Shown: positions 7,550-14,779 of the stretch, piece after piece
Position numbering within the stretch: position 1 is the stretch's first letter
Layout: every line of letters starts with the position of its first letter
Origin: Desulfobacteraceae bacterium
GTDB lineage: Bacteria; Desulfobacterota; Desulfobacteria; Desulfobacterales; JAABSP01
Direction of reading: 5' to 3'
Length of the DNA stretch: 15,263 nt
Assembly: GCA_011390035.1 (NCBI GenBank)
Contig: JAABTE010000023.1
Location: 1-15,263 of the forward strand
Program-made: the position numbers and the translations under genes
Notes under the pieces: model-generated
The model's input: only the letters and a program-made list of their open reading frames with translations
What the model was told of the DNA's origin: nothing
Database searches by the model: none

Positions 7550-10545
7550 TTTTTCCTGTCCCTTTCCTTTTTACGGATCATGGCGGCCAGCTTGTCCAGC
7601 AGGCGGGTCTTTTCCAGCTTCAGCTCCCATTCGTCGAATCCGGCATCGAGGCCCTTTTCCATGGCTGACAGGTCTCCCTCGTTGCCAAGGGAGGTGACGG
7701 CCATCACGGGCAGGTGGCGGAGCCGCTCGTTGGCCCGGATGGCGGCGATGGCTTCCCAGCCGGTCATCCGGGGCATCACGATGTCCAGGATGACCGCGTC
7801 CACCTCCGAGTCCTCAAGCATCTCCAGTGCCACGGCGCCGTTTTCGGCCACCAGCACCTCGTAGCCGGCGGAGGTCAGGTATTCTTTTTCCACCATCCGG
7901 AAGAACGGGGTGTCGTCGGCCAGCAGCACCCGGGGCTTGCGACGGGAGTCGGCGGTTTTGACGGGCTTTGTGGCGTACCATTCCGGGGCGGCCATCTCGA
8001 ACAGGGCGTACATGTCCGGCAGCAGGGTGATCCGATCATCCAGGACAGTGGAGCCGAAAAGGCCCGGGGCCATGATGCTGGCGGTGTCCAGAGTCACCTC
8101 GGCCTCAACGGTGTTGATCACCGCGTTGAAGACGATGCCCATGGGGTGTTTCATCTGCTTGGGCACGATAAGGCCCAGGGTGTCGTCCGGCGAGCGCTCG
8201 GGCCGGCTTATGGGCAGGTAATCCTCCAGAAAGACCAGGCGCAGCTTCCGGCCCTGGTACTGGAGAAACCGCTTGTCCTTGACGGTCTCGATCCGGGCGG
8301 CGGCCACCTTTTCTATCCGGGAGATCAGCTCAAGGGGCAGGGCGAACCGCTCTGGCGTGTTGTTGTCGAAAAGCAGCAGGGTCTGGGTCTCCGCGGAGAC
8401 GGCGTCCCGCTGGGCCGCCTCCCGCGCCTCCCGCTCCTCCAGGTCCCGCAGGCGGCGGATCTTGGCCTTTTTCACGATGCCGGCCACATCCAGGATCAGC
8501 GAGACCTTGCCGTTGCCCAGGATGCTCACCCCGGAAAAGCTCTGGAGCCGCTTCAGATACCGGGGCAGGGGCTTTACCACGATCTCTTCCGTGTTGATGA
8601 TGGCGTCCACCAGCAGGCCGAACCGGGAGGCGCCGTGCTTGATGATAAGGATGCGCAGGGGCTGGTTGCGCTTTCGGATGTCGGCGTCCGGGTCGTCCGG
8701 GCCGGCGATGCCCAGCAGCCGGTTCAGGTCCACCAGGGGCAGGAGCGTCTCCCGCAGGCGCAGCACCCAGGCGTTCTGCACCACGTCGATGCGCCGGGCG
8801 ATCTCGTCGGGCTTGACCCGCACCAGCTCGTCGATGTCCACCTCCGGCAGGATGAAGGCCTGGTCCCGGGCCCGGATCAAAAGCCCCGACACGATGGCAA
8901 GAGTCAGGGGCAGGGCCAGGGTCACGGCGCTCCACTGGCCGGGGGCGGCGTCGATCTCCGTGGTGCCCCCCAGCCCCTCTATGTTGGTCATCACCACATC
9001 CATGCCCACGCCCCGGCCAGACAGATCCGTGACCTTTTCCACCGTGGAAAAGCCGGGCCGGAAGATGAGGCGCATACGCTCCCTCGGGCTCATGGCCGCC
9101 GCCTGCTCCTGGGTGATGACCCCCTTTTCCATGGCCTTTGCTGCGACAAAGTCCCCGTCGATGCCCCGGCCGTCGTCCCGGATGGAAAGATGAACCTGGC
9201 CCCCCTGGTGGTGGGCCCGCAGATCGATGGTGCCGTGCCGGGGCTTGCCCGCCCGCTCCCGCTCCGCCGGCGGCTCGATGCCGTGATCCACGGCGTTGCG
9301 GATCAGGTGGGTGAGCGGGTCGGACAGGCCCTCGATGATGGTCTTGTCCAGCTCCACGTCGCCGCCGGAGGTGATCAGCCGGACCTCCTTGTCGTGTTTT
9401 CGGGCCAGGTCCCGCACCACCCGCTGGAACTTGTCGAAGATCAGCGACAGGGGCTGCATCCGCATCTGCATGATCTTTTCCTGCATTTCGGTGGTTACGC
9501 GGCTGATGTGCTGAAGCACCGGGTTGAGCCCGGCGGTGGTCTTGACAAAGGGCATGGAGACCTGGAGCAACTGGTTGCGGCCCAGCACCAGCTCGCCGGC
9601 CAGGTTGACCAGGTCGTTGAGGAAACCCACCCCCACCCGGATCTTTTCCTCCGTCTGAAAGTGCTGGCGGAGCCGTTCGGCGGGCGGGGCGGAAAGGGGC
9701 TGCGCCGCCGGCTCCCCGCCGGTTGCCGGCTCATGGTCCCGCAACTGTTCCATGCCCATCTCCACCACCCGATCCCCAGGAAGGCCCAGGGCGGCGGCCA
9801 CCCCCGGCGCGTCCAGGCGGGAGGCGAACAGGAAGTCGAAGGCCAGCTCGTTGTCCAGGCAGTCCCCCAGGCCGGAGACGCTGGTGATGTCCAGGAAGGA
9901 GTCGATAAAACGGCCGATTTTTTCCATGTTGTTGATAAAGTCGTAGGGGGACTTGGCTTTTTCCCGCAGATCCCGGCTCAGGTAGATCTTCACCGCGTAA
10001 AGATGCTGCCCCTCGGCCATGAAGCCCAGGGCGTCCGCCTCGGAGATCTCGAAGCGGTCCGCCGGGCTCGGCCCGGCGGCCGGGGACGGGGCCTGCCCTT
10101 CCGGCGGCGCCTTCCGGGCCACGGCCACGGTTTTTCCCCGGGTCGGGTCCTCCGCCACGATCCGCTGGAGGGCGGCGATCTCCTGGCTCAGGTCCAGCAT
10201 CTCGCTGCCGGCGATGTCCTCGATCATCGTCTTGAGGGCGTCCACCCCCTGGAGCAGGGCGTCGATGAAGGGGGCCGACAGGGCCACCCGCCCGTCCCTG
10301 AGCAGGGCCAGGGCGTTTTCCATCACATGGCTCAACCGCCCGATGTTCTGGAATCCGAAGAACCCGGACGCCCCCTTGATGCTGTGAACCCCCCGGAAGA
10401 CGCGGTTGACCGTGTCCTTGTCCGGCGGGCCCTGGCCGGCCCGCCCCCCCGTCCGCTCCAGCAGGAGCAGGTCCGGCTCGATGGCCTGAAGATGCTGGAG
10501 GGATTCTTCGATGAAGGCCGGCAGGAGTTCGTCGAAGTCCGACAT
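7546..10545 (-). CDS. cheA: CheA-type hybrid histidine kinase: Hpt, P2-like, dimerisation, ATPase, two CheW-like domains, receiver
   Basis: This is the central kinase of the array, 999 residues. The Hpt domain (~1-120) has phospho-accepting H54 in HSIKGASGF. A P2-like segment (~166-265) follows a Pro/Ala linker. The dimerisation helices are at ~295-380. The ATPase domain (~381-545) has N-box LIRNAVDHGIE (N417), DDGRGID (457-463) and GRGVGMDVV (510-518). The first CheW-like domain (~548-700) contains ILPEVDIDELVRV and GVSILGNGKVSLILDV. A second, diverged CheW-like domain is at ~718-850. The C-terminal receiver (~870-990) has D877/D878, phospho-acceptor D921 (ILDIVMP), T951 and K976. The frame is open upstream to 10662, but the ATG at 10545 is chosen because MSDFDELLPAFIEES is the normal Hpt start and GGAGGAG lies 8 bases upstream. 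It starts two bases after the STAS gene. Confidence 0.96.
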   Translation of the reverse strand: MSDFDELLPAFIEESLQHLQAIEPDLLLLERTGGRAGQGPPDKDTVNRVFRGVHSIKGASGFFGFQNIGRLSHVMENALALLRDGRVALSAPFIDALLQGVDALKTMIEDIAGSEMLDLSQEIAALQRIVAEDPTRGKTVAVARKAPPEGQAPSPAAGPSPADRFEISEADALGFMAEGQHLYAVKIYLSRDLREKAKSPYDFINNMEKIGRFIDSFLDITSVSGLGDCLDNELAFDFLFASRLDAPGVAAALGLPGDRVVEMGMEQLRDHEPATGGEPAAQPLSAPPAERLRQHFQTEEKIRVGVGFLNDLVNLAGELVLGRNQLLQVSMPFVKTTAGLNPVLQHISRVTTEMQEKIMQMRMQPLSLIFDKFQRVVRDLARKHDKEVRLITSGGDVELDKTIIEGLSDPLTHLIRNAVDHGIEPPAERERAGKPRHGTIDLRAHHQGGQVHLSIRDDGRGIDGDFVAAKAMEKGVITQEQAAAMSPRERMRLIFRPGFSTVEKVTDLSGRGVGMDVVMTNIEGLGGTTEIDAAPGQWSAVTLALPLTLAIVSGLLIRARDQAFILPEVDIDELVRVKPDEIARRIDVVQNAWVLRLRETLLPLVDLNRLLGIAGPDDPDADIRKRNQPLRILIIKHGASRFGLLVDAIINTEEIVVKPLPRYLKRLQSFSGVSILGNGKVSLILDVAGIVKKAKIRRLRDLEEREAREAAQRDAVSAETQTLLLFDNNTPERFALPLELISRIEKVAAARIETVKDKRFLQYQGRKLRLVFLEDYLPISRPERSPDDTLGLIVPKQMKHPMGIVFNAVINTVEAEVTLDTASIMAPGLFGSTVLDDRITLLPDMYALFEMAAPEWYATKPVKTADSRRKPRVLLADDTPFFRMVEKEYLTSAGYEVLVAENGAVALEMLEDSEVDAVILDIVMPRMTGWEAIAAIRANERLRHLPVMAVTSLGNEGDLSAMEKGLDAGFDEWELKLEKTRLLDKLAAMIRKKERDRKK

Positions 10546-10547
10546 GC

Positions 10548-10862
10548 TCAGGTCTCCTCCCGCTCGATGGTCAGGATGGCCGGAAGGCGAAAGAAGCTGG
10601 CCACCTTCATGAAGCGCTCTCCGGCACCCGTTACGGAGATGGGGCGGCTGGCCGCGGCGCACTGGCGGTACAGGCCCACGATCAGGTTAACGCCCAGAGA
10701 GTCCACGATATCCACGCCGCGAACGTCCAGCACAACCCGGGCGGCGTCGGCGTGCGTTTCCAGTTGGCCGGCGAAATAGTCCCGCAGCGCCTCGATGCGG
10801 CTGGCCACAAGGTCGGTTTCGGGAATCAGGATCAGCGTGTCGTTTTCTCTGTTGGCTTTCAT
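10548..10862 (-). CDS. STAS-domain anti-sigma-factor-antagonist-like protein (RsbV/SpoIIAA/HsbA type)
   Basis: This is a 104-residue single-domain STAS protein. The family are phospho-switch proteins that bind a partner (an anti-sigma factor, diguanylate cyclase or other) only in one phosphorylation state. Beta-strand TLILIPETDLVA opens the domain. The core is ARVVLDVRGVDIVDSLGVNLIVGLY, with S55 in VDSLG at the conserved phosphorylation position. The GxGERFMKVASFFRL segment is the usual final helix region. The ATG at 10862 has GGAG about seven bases upstream and forms an ATGA overlap with the stop of the phosphatase/kinase gene. It sits two bases before cheA. This context makes it the likely substrate of the upstream PP2C and HATPase domains and the likely output carrier of the cluster. 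The partner is not identifiable here. Confidence 0.88.
   Translation of the reverse strand: MKANRENDTLILIPETDLVASRIEALRDYFAGQLETHADAARVVLDVRGVDIVDSLGVNLIVGLYRQCAAASRPISVTGAGERFMKVASFFRLPAILTIEREET
10554..10560 (-). promoter_or_regulatory. Shine-Dalgarno site setting the cheA start
   Basis: GGAGGAG on the minus strand lies 8 bases upstream of ATG 10545, inside the last codons of the STAS gene. It is the best ribosome site in the region and supports this start over longer in-frame alternatives that would add 39 low-complexity residues overlapping the STAS gene. Confidence 0.7.
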
Positions 10863-12820
10863 TTGTGTTCTCCAAGGGTGGGATTTCCGAATATCAGCGA
10901 GACCGTGCCCCCCGCGACCGTGACGGCGTCGGCCACAGAGCGCATCACCGAAAGGCCCCGGCCGCCCGTTTGCAGCGGGTCCACCTGGTCGATGCGGGCG
11001 ATGGGCCGGGGCGGCTCGAAGCCGGGCCCCTCGTCGGACACCTCGATGCGGACGCCCTTCGGGTCAGCGCATATCCGCAGGTCGATCATGGCGGCCGGAT
11101 CGAAGCCGTTTCCGTGGCTGACCGCGTTGATTAGCGCCTCCCGCAGGGCCAGCAGCGCAAGGGCCGGGTCCTTGCCCGGGGGCAGGGCGTGGGCGGTCAG
11201 GTGGGCCTCGGCCCACCGGCAGGCCGCGTCCACCTCCGCGTAGTTGGACGCAAAGGACCGGCGCGGCGCCGCGCCCCCCTCGTCCGGGGGCGAGTGGAGG
11301 GTGACCAGCAGCATGTCGTCCCGCTGGCCCTCCGTTTCCAGTATCCGGTCGATGATCCGCTGGCCCAGGCCGGACACGGACCCTTTCCGGAGCGGGGCGG
11401 GATCACGGCGCAGCAGCGCCTCGATGCGAGGCCGCTTGATGCCGTCGGTGAATGCCAGCAGGCGGGCGCCCTCGGGAAACGAAAGCTGCTGGCTTAAAAA
11501 AAGGTCCTCGCCGGGCAGCAGCCCCAGGCACATGCCGCCCCCGCGAAGGCCGGCAAGGGTCGGGCCGTTTTCGCCGGGCAGGACCAGCAGCGGCCCGGGA
11601 TTGCCGGCGGTGGCGATGTCAACCCGGTGGCGGAGCCGGTCCCACAGCAGGGCGGTGGCGCACAGGTGGTATTCGCTGTAGTCCGACTGGGTCAGCTCCT
11701 GGTTTACCACCTTGAGCAGGGCCATGGGGTTCTGGGCGCGATTCCAGTTGGATGTAAGGACCCCGAGGTAAAACGCGCTCAGATAGGAACTCATCACGCT
11801 GTGGCCGGACACGTCGCCGATGAAGACCCCGCACCGGCCGGCCAGGTTGAACCGCCGGCAGCAGGCCAGGTCGCCGCCGGCGTCCGTGAGCTGGGAATAG
11901 GCGATGTCGATGAATTCGCAGGGCGGATGGCACCCGTATTTGATCAGGCTCGCCTGGGCCCGGCGCACCTGGCTCACCGTGCTGGCCGCCTGGGTTCTGG
12001 AGCCGCGCTGGGCCGCCTGGTAGATGGCTGTTTCCATGGCCTCTGCGATCTCTTCGGGGAAGTCGGCCGCCGCCAGCACGCCGTCTGCCCCGAGCTGCAC
12101 GGCCAGTTGAAAGGTGTCCGGGTCCGGCTCGCCGGCGTAGATGAACACCAGCGCGTGGGCGTGCTCGCGTTTGACCCTGGCCAGCAGCCCCAGCCCGTCC
12201 ACCCCGGAGGTGAACGCATTGCTGACGATGATCCGGAAATGGCCGGGCCGGCCCGTGAAGGCCTCCCACGCCTGGTCCCCCCTGGCCACGGCCGTCACCT
12301 CCATGCCCCGGTCCGACAGGATGGCGGCAAAGCGCCGGGCGGTTTCCGGGTCCTCTTCCACCAGCAGGGCCGGGTAATCGGCGAAGGAGACTGTCTGGGC
12401 CTCCGCCGGCGGGGAGGGGGCGTCCTGGGCCGGCCGGGGCTCCGGATGGCTGTGTTTGGCCACCAGCCGGTTTAGCCGGGCCACGTCGATGGGCTTGGGC
12501 AGAAAATCGTCGCCGCCGGCCTCCAGGCACCGCTGGCGGTCCTGCTTGGAGTTCATGGACGAAACGGCGATGATGGGGGTGGAAACCCCCATCTGCCGGA
12601 TGCGCCGGATGGTGTCGAAGCCGTCCATGCCGGGCATGAGCAGGTCCATGAAAATCAGGCGGAAATCCTCGGACCGCACCCGGTCGATGGCCTCCTTGCC
12701 GTTTTTGGCCGAATCGACCCCGAAGCCCTGGGCGTCCAGGATCTTTTCCATCAGCTCCCGATTGAAGGGGTTGTCTTCCACCACCAGCACCCGGGGCGGA
12801 TTGGCGTTGTCGTGAATCAT
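10859..12820 (-). CDS. Receiver / pseudo-receiver / PP2C phosphatase / HATPase kinase, RsbU-HsbR-like partner-switch regulator
   Basis: This 653-residue protein is a complete partner-switch controller in one chain. Receiver 1 (~9-122) has E15/D16, phospho-acceptor D59 (FMD59LLMPGMDG), S87/S88 and K109. A second receiver-like domain (~148-265) has Asn201 at the position equivalent to the phospho-Asp (VSNAFTSGVDG), so it is probably not phosphorylated. The SpoIIE/PP2C phosphatase domain (~295-510) has GGD317, GD336VSGH, AGNPGPLL, FTD459G and D501/D502, the expected metal ligands. The C-terminal HATPase (~525-650) is RsbW-like, with EALINAVSHGN (N565), DEGPGF (D596) and TGGRGLSVM. By family knowledge, the phosphatase and kinase act in opposite directions on a STAS protein, here the adjacent gene (ATGA overlap). 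Receiver 1 is the likely target of CheA. ATG 12820 has only a weak ribosome site. First gene of the operon. Confidence 0.92.
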   Translation of the reverse strand: MIHDNANPPRVLVVEDNPFNRELMEKILDAQGFGVDSAKNGKEAIDRVRSEDFRLIFMDLLMPGMDGFDTIRRIRQMGVSTPIIAVSSMNSKQDRQRCLEAGGDDFLPKPIDVARLNRLVAKHSHPEPRPAQDAPSPPAEAQTVSFADYPALLVEEDPETARRFAAILSDRGMEVTAVARGDQAWEAFTGRPGHFRIIVSNAFTSGVDGLGLLARVKREHAHALVFIYAGEPDPDTFQLAVQLGADGVLAAADFPEEIAEAMETAIYQAAQRGSRTQAASTVSQVRRAQASLIKYGCHPPCEFIDIAYSQLTDAGGDLACCRRFNLAGRCGVFIGDVSGHSVMSSYLSAFYLGVLTSNWNRAQNPMALLKVVNQELTQSDYSEYHLCATALLWDRLRHRVDIATAGNPGPLLVLPGENGPTLAGLRGGGMCLGLLPGEDLFLSQQLSFPEGARLLAFTDGIKRPRIEALLRRDPAPLRKGSVSGLGQRIIDRILETEGQRDDMLLVTLHSPPDEGGAAPRRSFASNYAEVDAACRWAEAHLTAHALPPGKDPALALLALREALINAVSHGNGFDPAAMIDLRICADPKGVRIEVSDEGPGFEPPRPIARIDQVDPLQTGGRGLSVMRSVADAVTVAGGTVSLIFGNPTLGEHK

Positions 12821-12850
12821 CTCAATGCCCAGGGAACACTTTTGTTCAAA

Positions 12851-12856
12851 ATTATA
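12851..12856 (-). promoter_or_regulatory. Candidate -10 element for the chemosensory operon
   Basis: A perfect TATAAT on the minus strand lies 30 bases upstream of the first operon gene (start 12820), in the AT-rich gap. The hexamer at the expected -35 distance (around 12874-12879, CTTATG) is poor, so the promoter would be weak or activator-dependent. No sigma-28 or sigma-54 consensus was recognised. Confidence 0.4.
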
Positions 12857-12905
12857 GGATAGAAGGAAAAAAACATAAGAATTAAGCTTATACCAATTTT
12901 TGAAA

Positions 12906-12934
12906 TTGCCAGCAAGAATGATTTCATGTATTTT
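12906..12934 (+). promoter_or_regulatory. Candidate sigma-70 promoter for the acyl-CoA synthetase gene
   Basis: TTGCCA (12906-12911; five of six matches to TTGACA) is followed after 17 bases by TATTTT (12929-12934; four of six matches to TATAAT). Initiation would fall near 12941, leaving a leader of about 45 bases before the ATG at 12986. The left ACATGAA-type arm overlaps the start of the -10 element. Confidence 0.45.
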
Positions 12935-12973
12935 GCCAAAGCTTGATGTTTACATGAACGGACAGGACATGAA
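12923..12973 (+). promoter_or_regulatory. Candidate operator: inverted repeat plus a third copy of ACATGAA
   Basis: TTCATGTA (12923-12930) and TACATGAA (12951-12958) are perfect 8-base inverted repeats 20 bases apart. ACATGAA recurs at 12967-12973, 15 bases from the previous copy. The set overlaps the predicted -10 and the leader of the acyl-CoA synthetase gene, a typical place for a repressor. No known regulator site was recognised. Confidence 0.35.
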
Positions 12974-12985
12974 AGGGAGAAGGAC

Positions 12986-14779
12986 ATGGCGTTTAAGGAT
13001 TATCAGAACATTCACCGGATGCTGGACGAAACCGTGGAGCGGCTGCCGGATCAGACCGCCTACCGCTGGTTCATGACCCCGGACCAGCTCATCTCAGTCA
13101 CCTGGAAGGAGTTCGACCAGCGGGTGACCGAGGTGAGCAAGGCGCTGCTGGCCCTCGGCGTGGAAAAGGGCGACAAGGTCAACATTCTCAGCTACACCAG
13201 CTACCGATGGGTTTTGACGGACCTGGGCGTCACCCGCGTCGGCGGGGCCACCGTGGGCATCTACCAGTCCACCCTGGGGCCCGACTGCAGGTACATCATC
13301 GACCACTCCGAGGCGGTGGTGGTCTTTGCCGAAAACGAGACCCAGCTTGAAAAGCTCATGCAGATCCGGGAGCAGATCCCCAGGGTGCGCAAGGTTGTGA
13401 TGCTCCAGGGCGAGGCCCCGGTCGGGGACCAGTGGGTGATCGATTACGAGGGCTTTTTGTCCCTGGGCAAGGACATCGCCGACGCGGAGGTTGCCGCCCG
13501 CGCCGAGGCGGTGACGCCGTCGGACCCGGCCGGCATCATCTATACCTCCGGCACCACGGGGGTGCCCAAGGGGGTGGTGCTAACCCATTCCAACATCACC
13601 TTCACGGCCCAGTCGGTTCAGGCCAGCAGCGCGATCCAGGACGGCGACGAGACCTTCCTGTTCCTGCCCCTGGCCCATGTGTTCGCCCGCACGGCGATCT
13701 ACACGGCCATCCGCACCGGCACCGCCACCACCTTCGCGCGGTCCATCGACACGCTCATCGCCGATTTCAAGGTGGCCCGTCCCCACTGGTTCATCAGCGT
13801 GCCCCGGATCTTTGAAAAGATCCACGGCAAGGTGATTGACGGCGCCGAGGCCAAGGGCGGCATTGCCCTGAAGATCTTCAGGTGGGCCTGCGGCGCGGGG
13901 GCCATCGTCAGCGCCATGAAGCAGGCCCGGGCCCCCATTCCCCTTGTGCCGATGCTCAAGTACCGGGTGGCGGAAAAGCTGGTCTTCAACAAGATCCGCG
14001 CCGCCCTCGGCGGCCGGGTGCGCTGGTGCATCAGCGGCGCGGCGCCCCTGAATCCGGACATCGCCCGGTTCTTCCACGCAGCCGGCCTGCTGGTCCTCGA
14101 GGGTCTGGGGATGACGGAGAACACCTCGTTTTCAAACGTCAACCGCCCCACCAACTACCGGTTCGGCTGGGTGGGGCCTCCGGGGGTGGGCATCGAGCAC
14201 AAGCTGGATGAGGACGGCGAGGTGCTTTACAAGGGCGGCAACGTGATGGTCGGCTATTACAAGATGCCCAAAGAGACGGAGGAGACCTTCACCGCCGACG
14301 GCTGGCTGCGCACCGGGGACATCGGCGAGATCGACCATGAGAACTTTTTGCGCATCACCGGCCGGAAAAAGGAGCTGATCATCACCGCCGGCGGCAAGAA
14401 CGTGGCCCCGGCCCCCATCGAGGGTGTGATGGCCACCTCAAAATACATCCAGCAGGTCTGCGTCATCGGCGATAAGCGCAAGTTCCTCAGCGCCATTGTC
14501 ACCCTGGACCCGGACAACATCGCCATCTGGGCAAGGGAGCGGGGCATCCCCTTCAACTCCGTGGATGACCTGGTGGACGAGCCCCGGGTGCAGTCCCTCA
14601 TCGAGGCCGAGGTGGCGGAGAAGAACAAGAGCTTTGCCTCCTACGAGTCCGTCAAGAAGGTGACCATCGTGCCCGAGTTCACCATCGAAAACGGGATGAT
14701 GACCCCCACAATGAAGCTCAAAAAACCGGTGATCTTCAACCGGTATGGCGAGCGGATCGACGGGATGTACGGGGGGTGA
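12986..14779 (+). CDS. Long-chain fatty-acid--CoA ligase (AMP-forming, FAA1-type)
   Basis: This enzyme activates fatty acids with ATP to acyl-adenylates and then acyl-CoAs, feeding beta-oxidation or lipid synthesis. The product is 597 residues, matching the ~600-residue FAA1-like group rather than the ~560-residue E. coli FadD type. ANL-superfamily motifs are in order: the ATP-binding loop YTSGTTGVPKG (186-196), LPLAHVFAR (227-235), ISGAAPLN (349-356), EGLGMTE (372-378), GWLRTGDIG with D445, the hinge GRKKELIITAGGKNVAP (459-475), and the C-terminal catalytic Lys region TPTMKLKKP (K577 probable). There is no signal peptide or clear membrane span. The ATG at 12986 has AGGGAG six to seven bases upstream. 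It is divergent from the chemosensory operon and overlaps the convergent DUF3786-like gene by 44 bases. Chain-length preference cannot be read from the sequence. Confidence 0.93.
   Translation: MAFKDYQNIHRMLDETVERLPDQTAYRWFMTPDQLISVTWKEFDQRVTEVSKALLALGVEKGDKVNILSYTSYRWVLTDLGVTRVGGATVGIYQSTLGPDCRYIIDHSEAVVVFAENETQLEKLMQIREQIPRVRKVVMLQGEAPVGDQWVIDYEGFLSLGKDIADAEVAARAEAVTPSDPAGIIYTSGTTGVPKGVVLTHSNITFTAQSVQASSAIQDGDETFLFLPLAHVFARTAIYTAIRTGTATTFARSIDTLIADFKVARPHWFISVPRIFEKIHGKVIDGAEAKGGIALKIFRWACGAGAIVSAMKQARAPIPLVPMLKYRVAEKLVFNKIRAALGGRVRWCISGAAPLNPDIARFFHAAGLLVLEGLGMTENTSFSNVNRPTNYRFGWVGPPGVGIEHKLDEDGEVLYKGGNVMVGYYKMPKETEETFTADGWLRTGDIGEIDHENFLRITGRKKELIITAGGKNVAPAPIEGVMATSKYIQQVCVIGDKRKFLSAIVTLDPDNIAIWARERGIPFNSVDDLVDEPRVQSLIEAEVAEKNKSFASYESVKKVTIVPEFTIENGMMTPTMKLKKPVIFNRYGERIDGMYGG

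Noticed and set aside
10546..10662. Upstream extension of cheA by 39 residues
   Set aside because: The extension is low-complexity, overlaps the STAS gene in another frame, and lacks Hpt homology. The ATG at 10545 has a strong ribosome site and the normal family N-terminus.
7714..10779. Open frame of about 1,000 codons on the + strand opposite cheA
   Set aside because: It is exactly antisense to a gene with intact catalytic motifs. Its translation is His/Gly/Gln/Pro-rich with no recognisable domain, as expected from GC-biased third positions creating shadow frames.
12954..12985. Upstream ATGs (12954, 12969) as alternative starts or a leader peptide for the acyl-CoA synthetase
   Set aside because: They are out of frame with the synthetase, have no clear ribosome site, and run into the gene without coding resemblance. 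The ATG at 12986 has a proper site and the family N-terminus.
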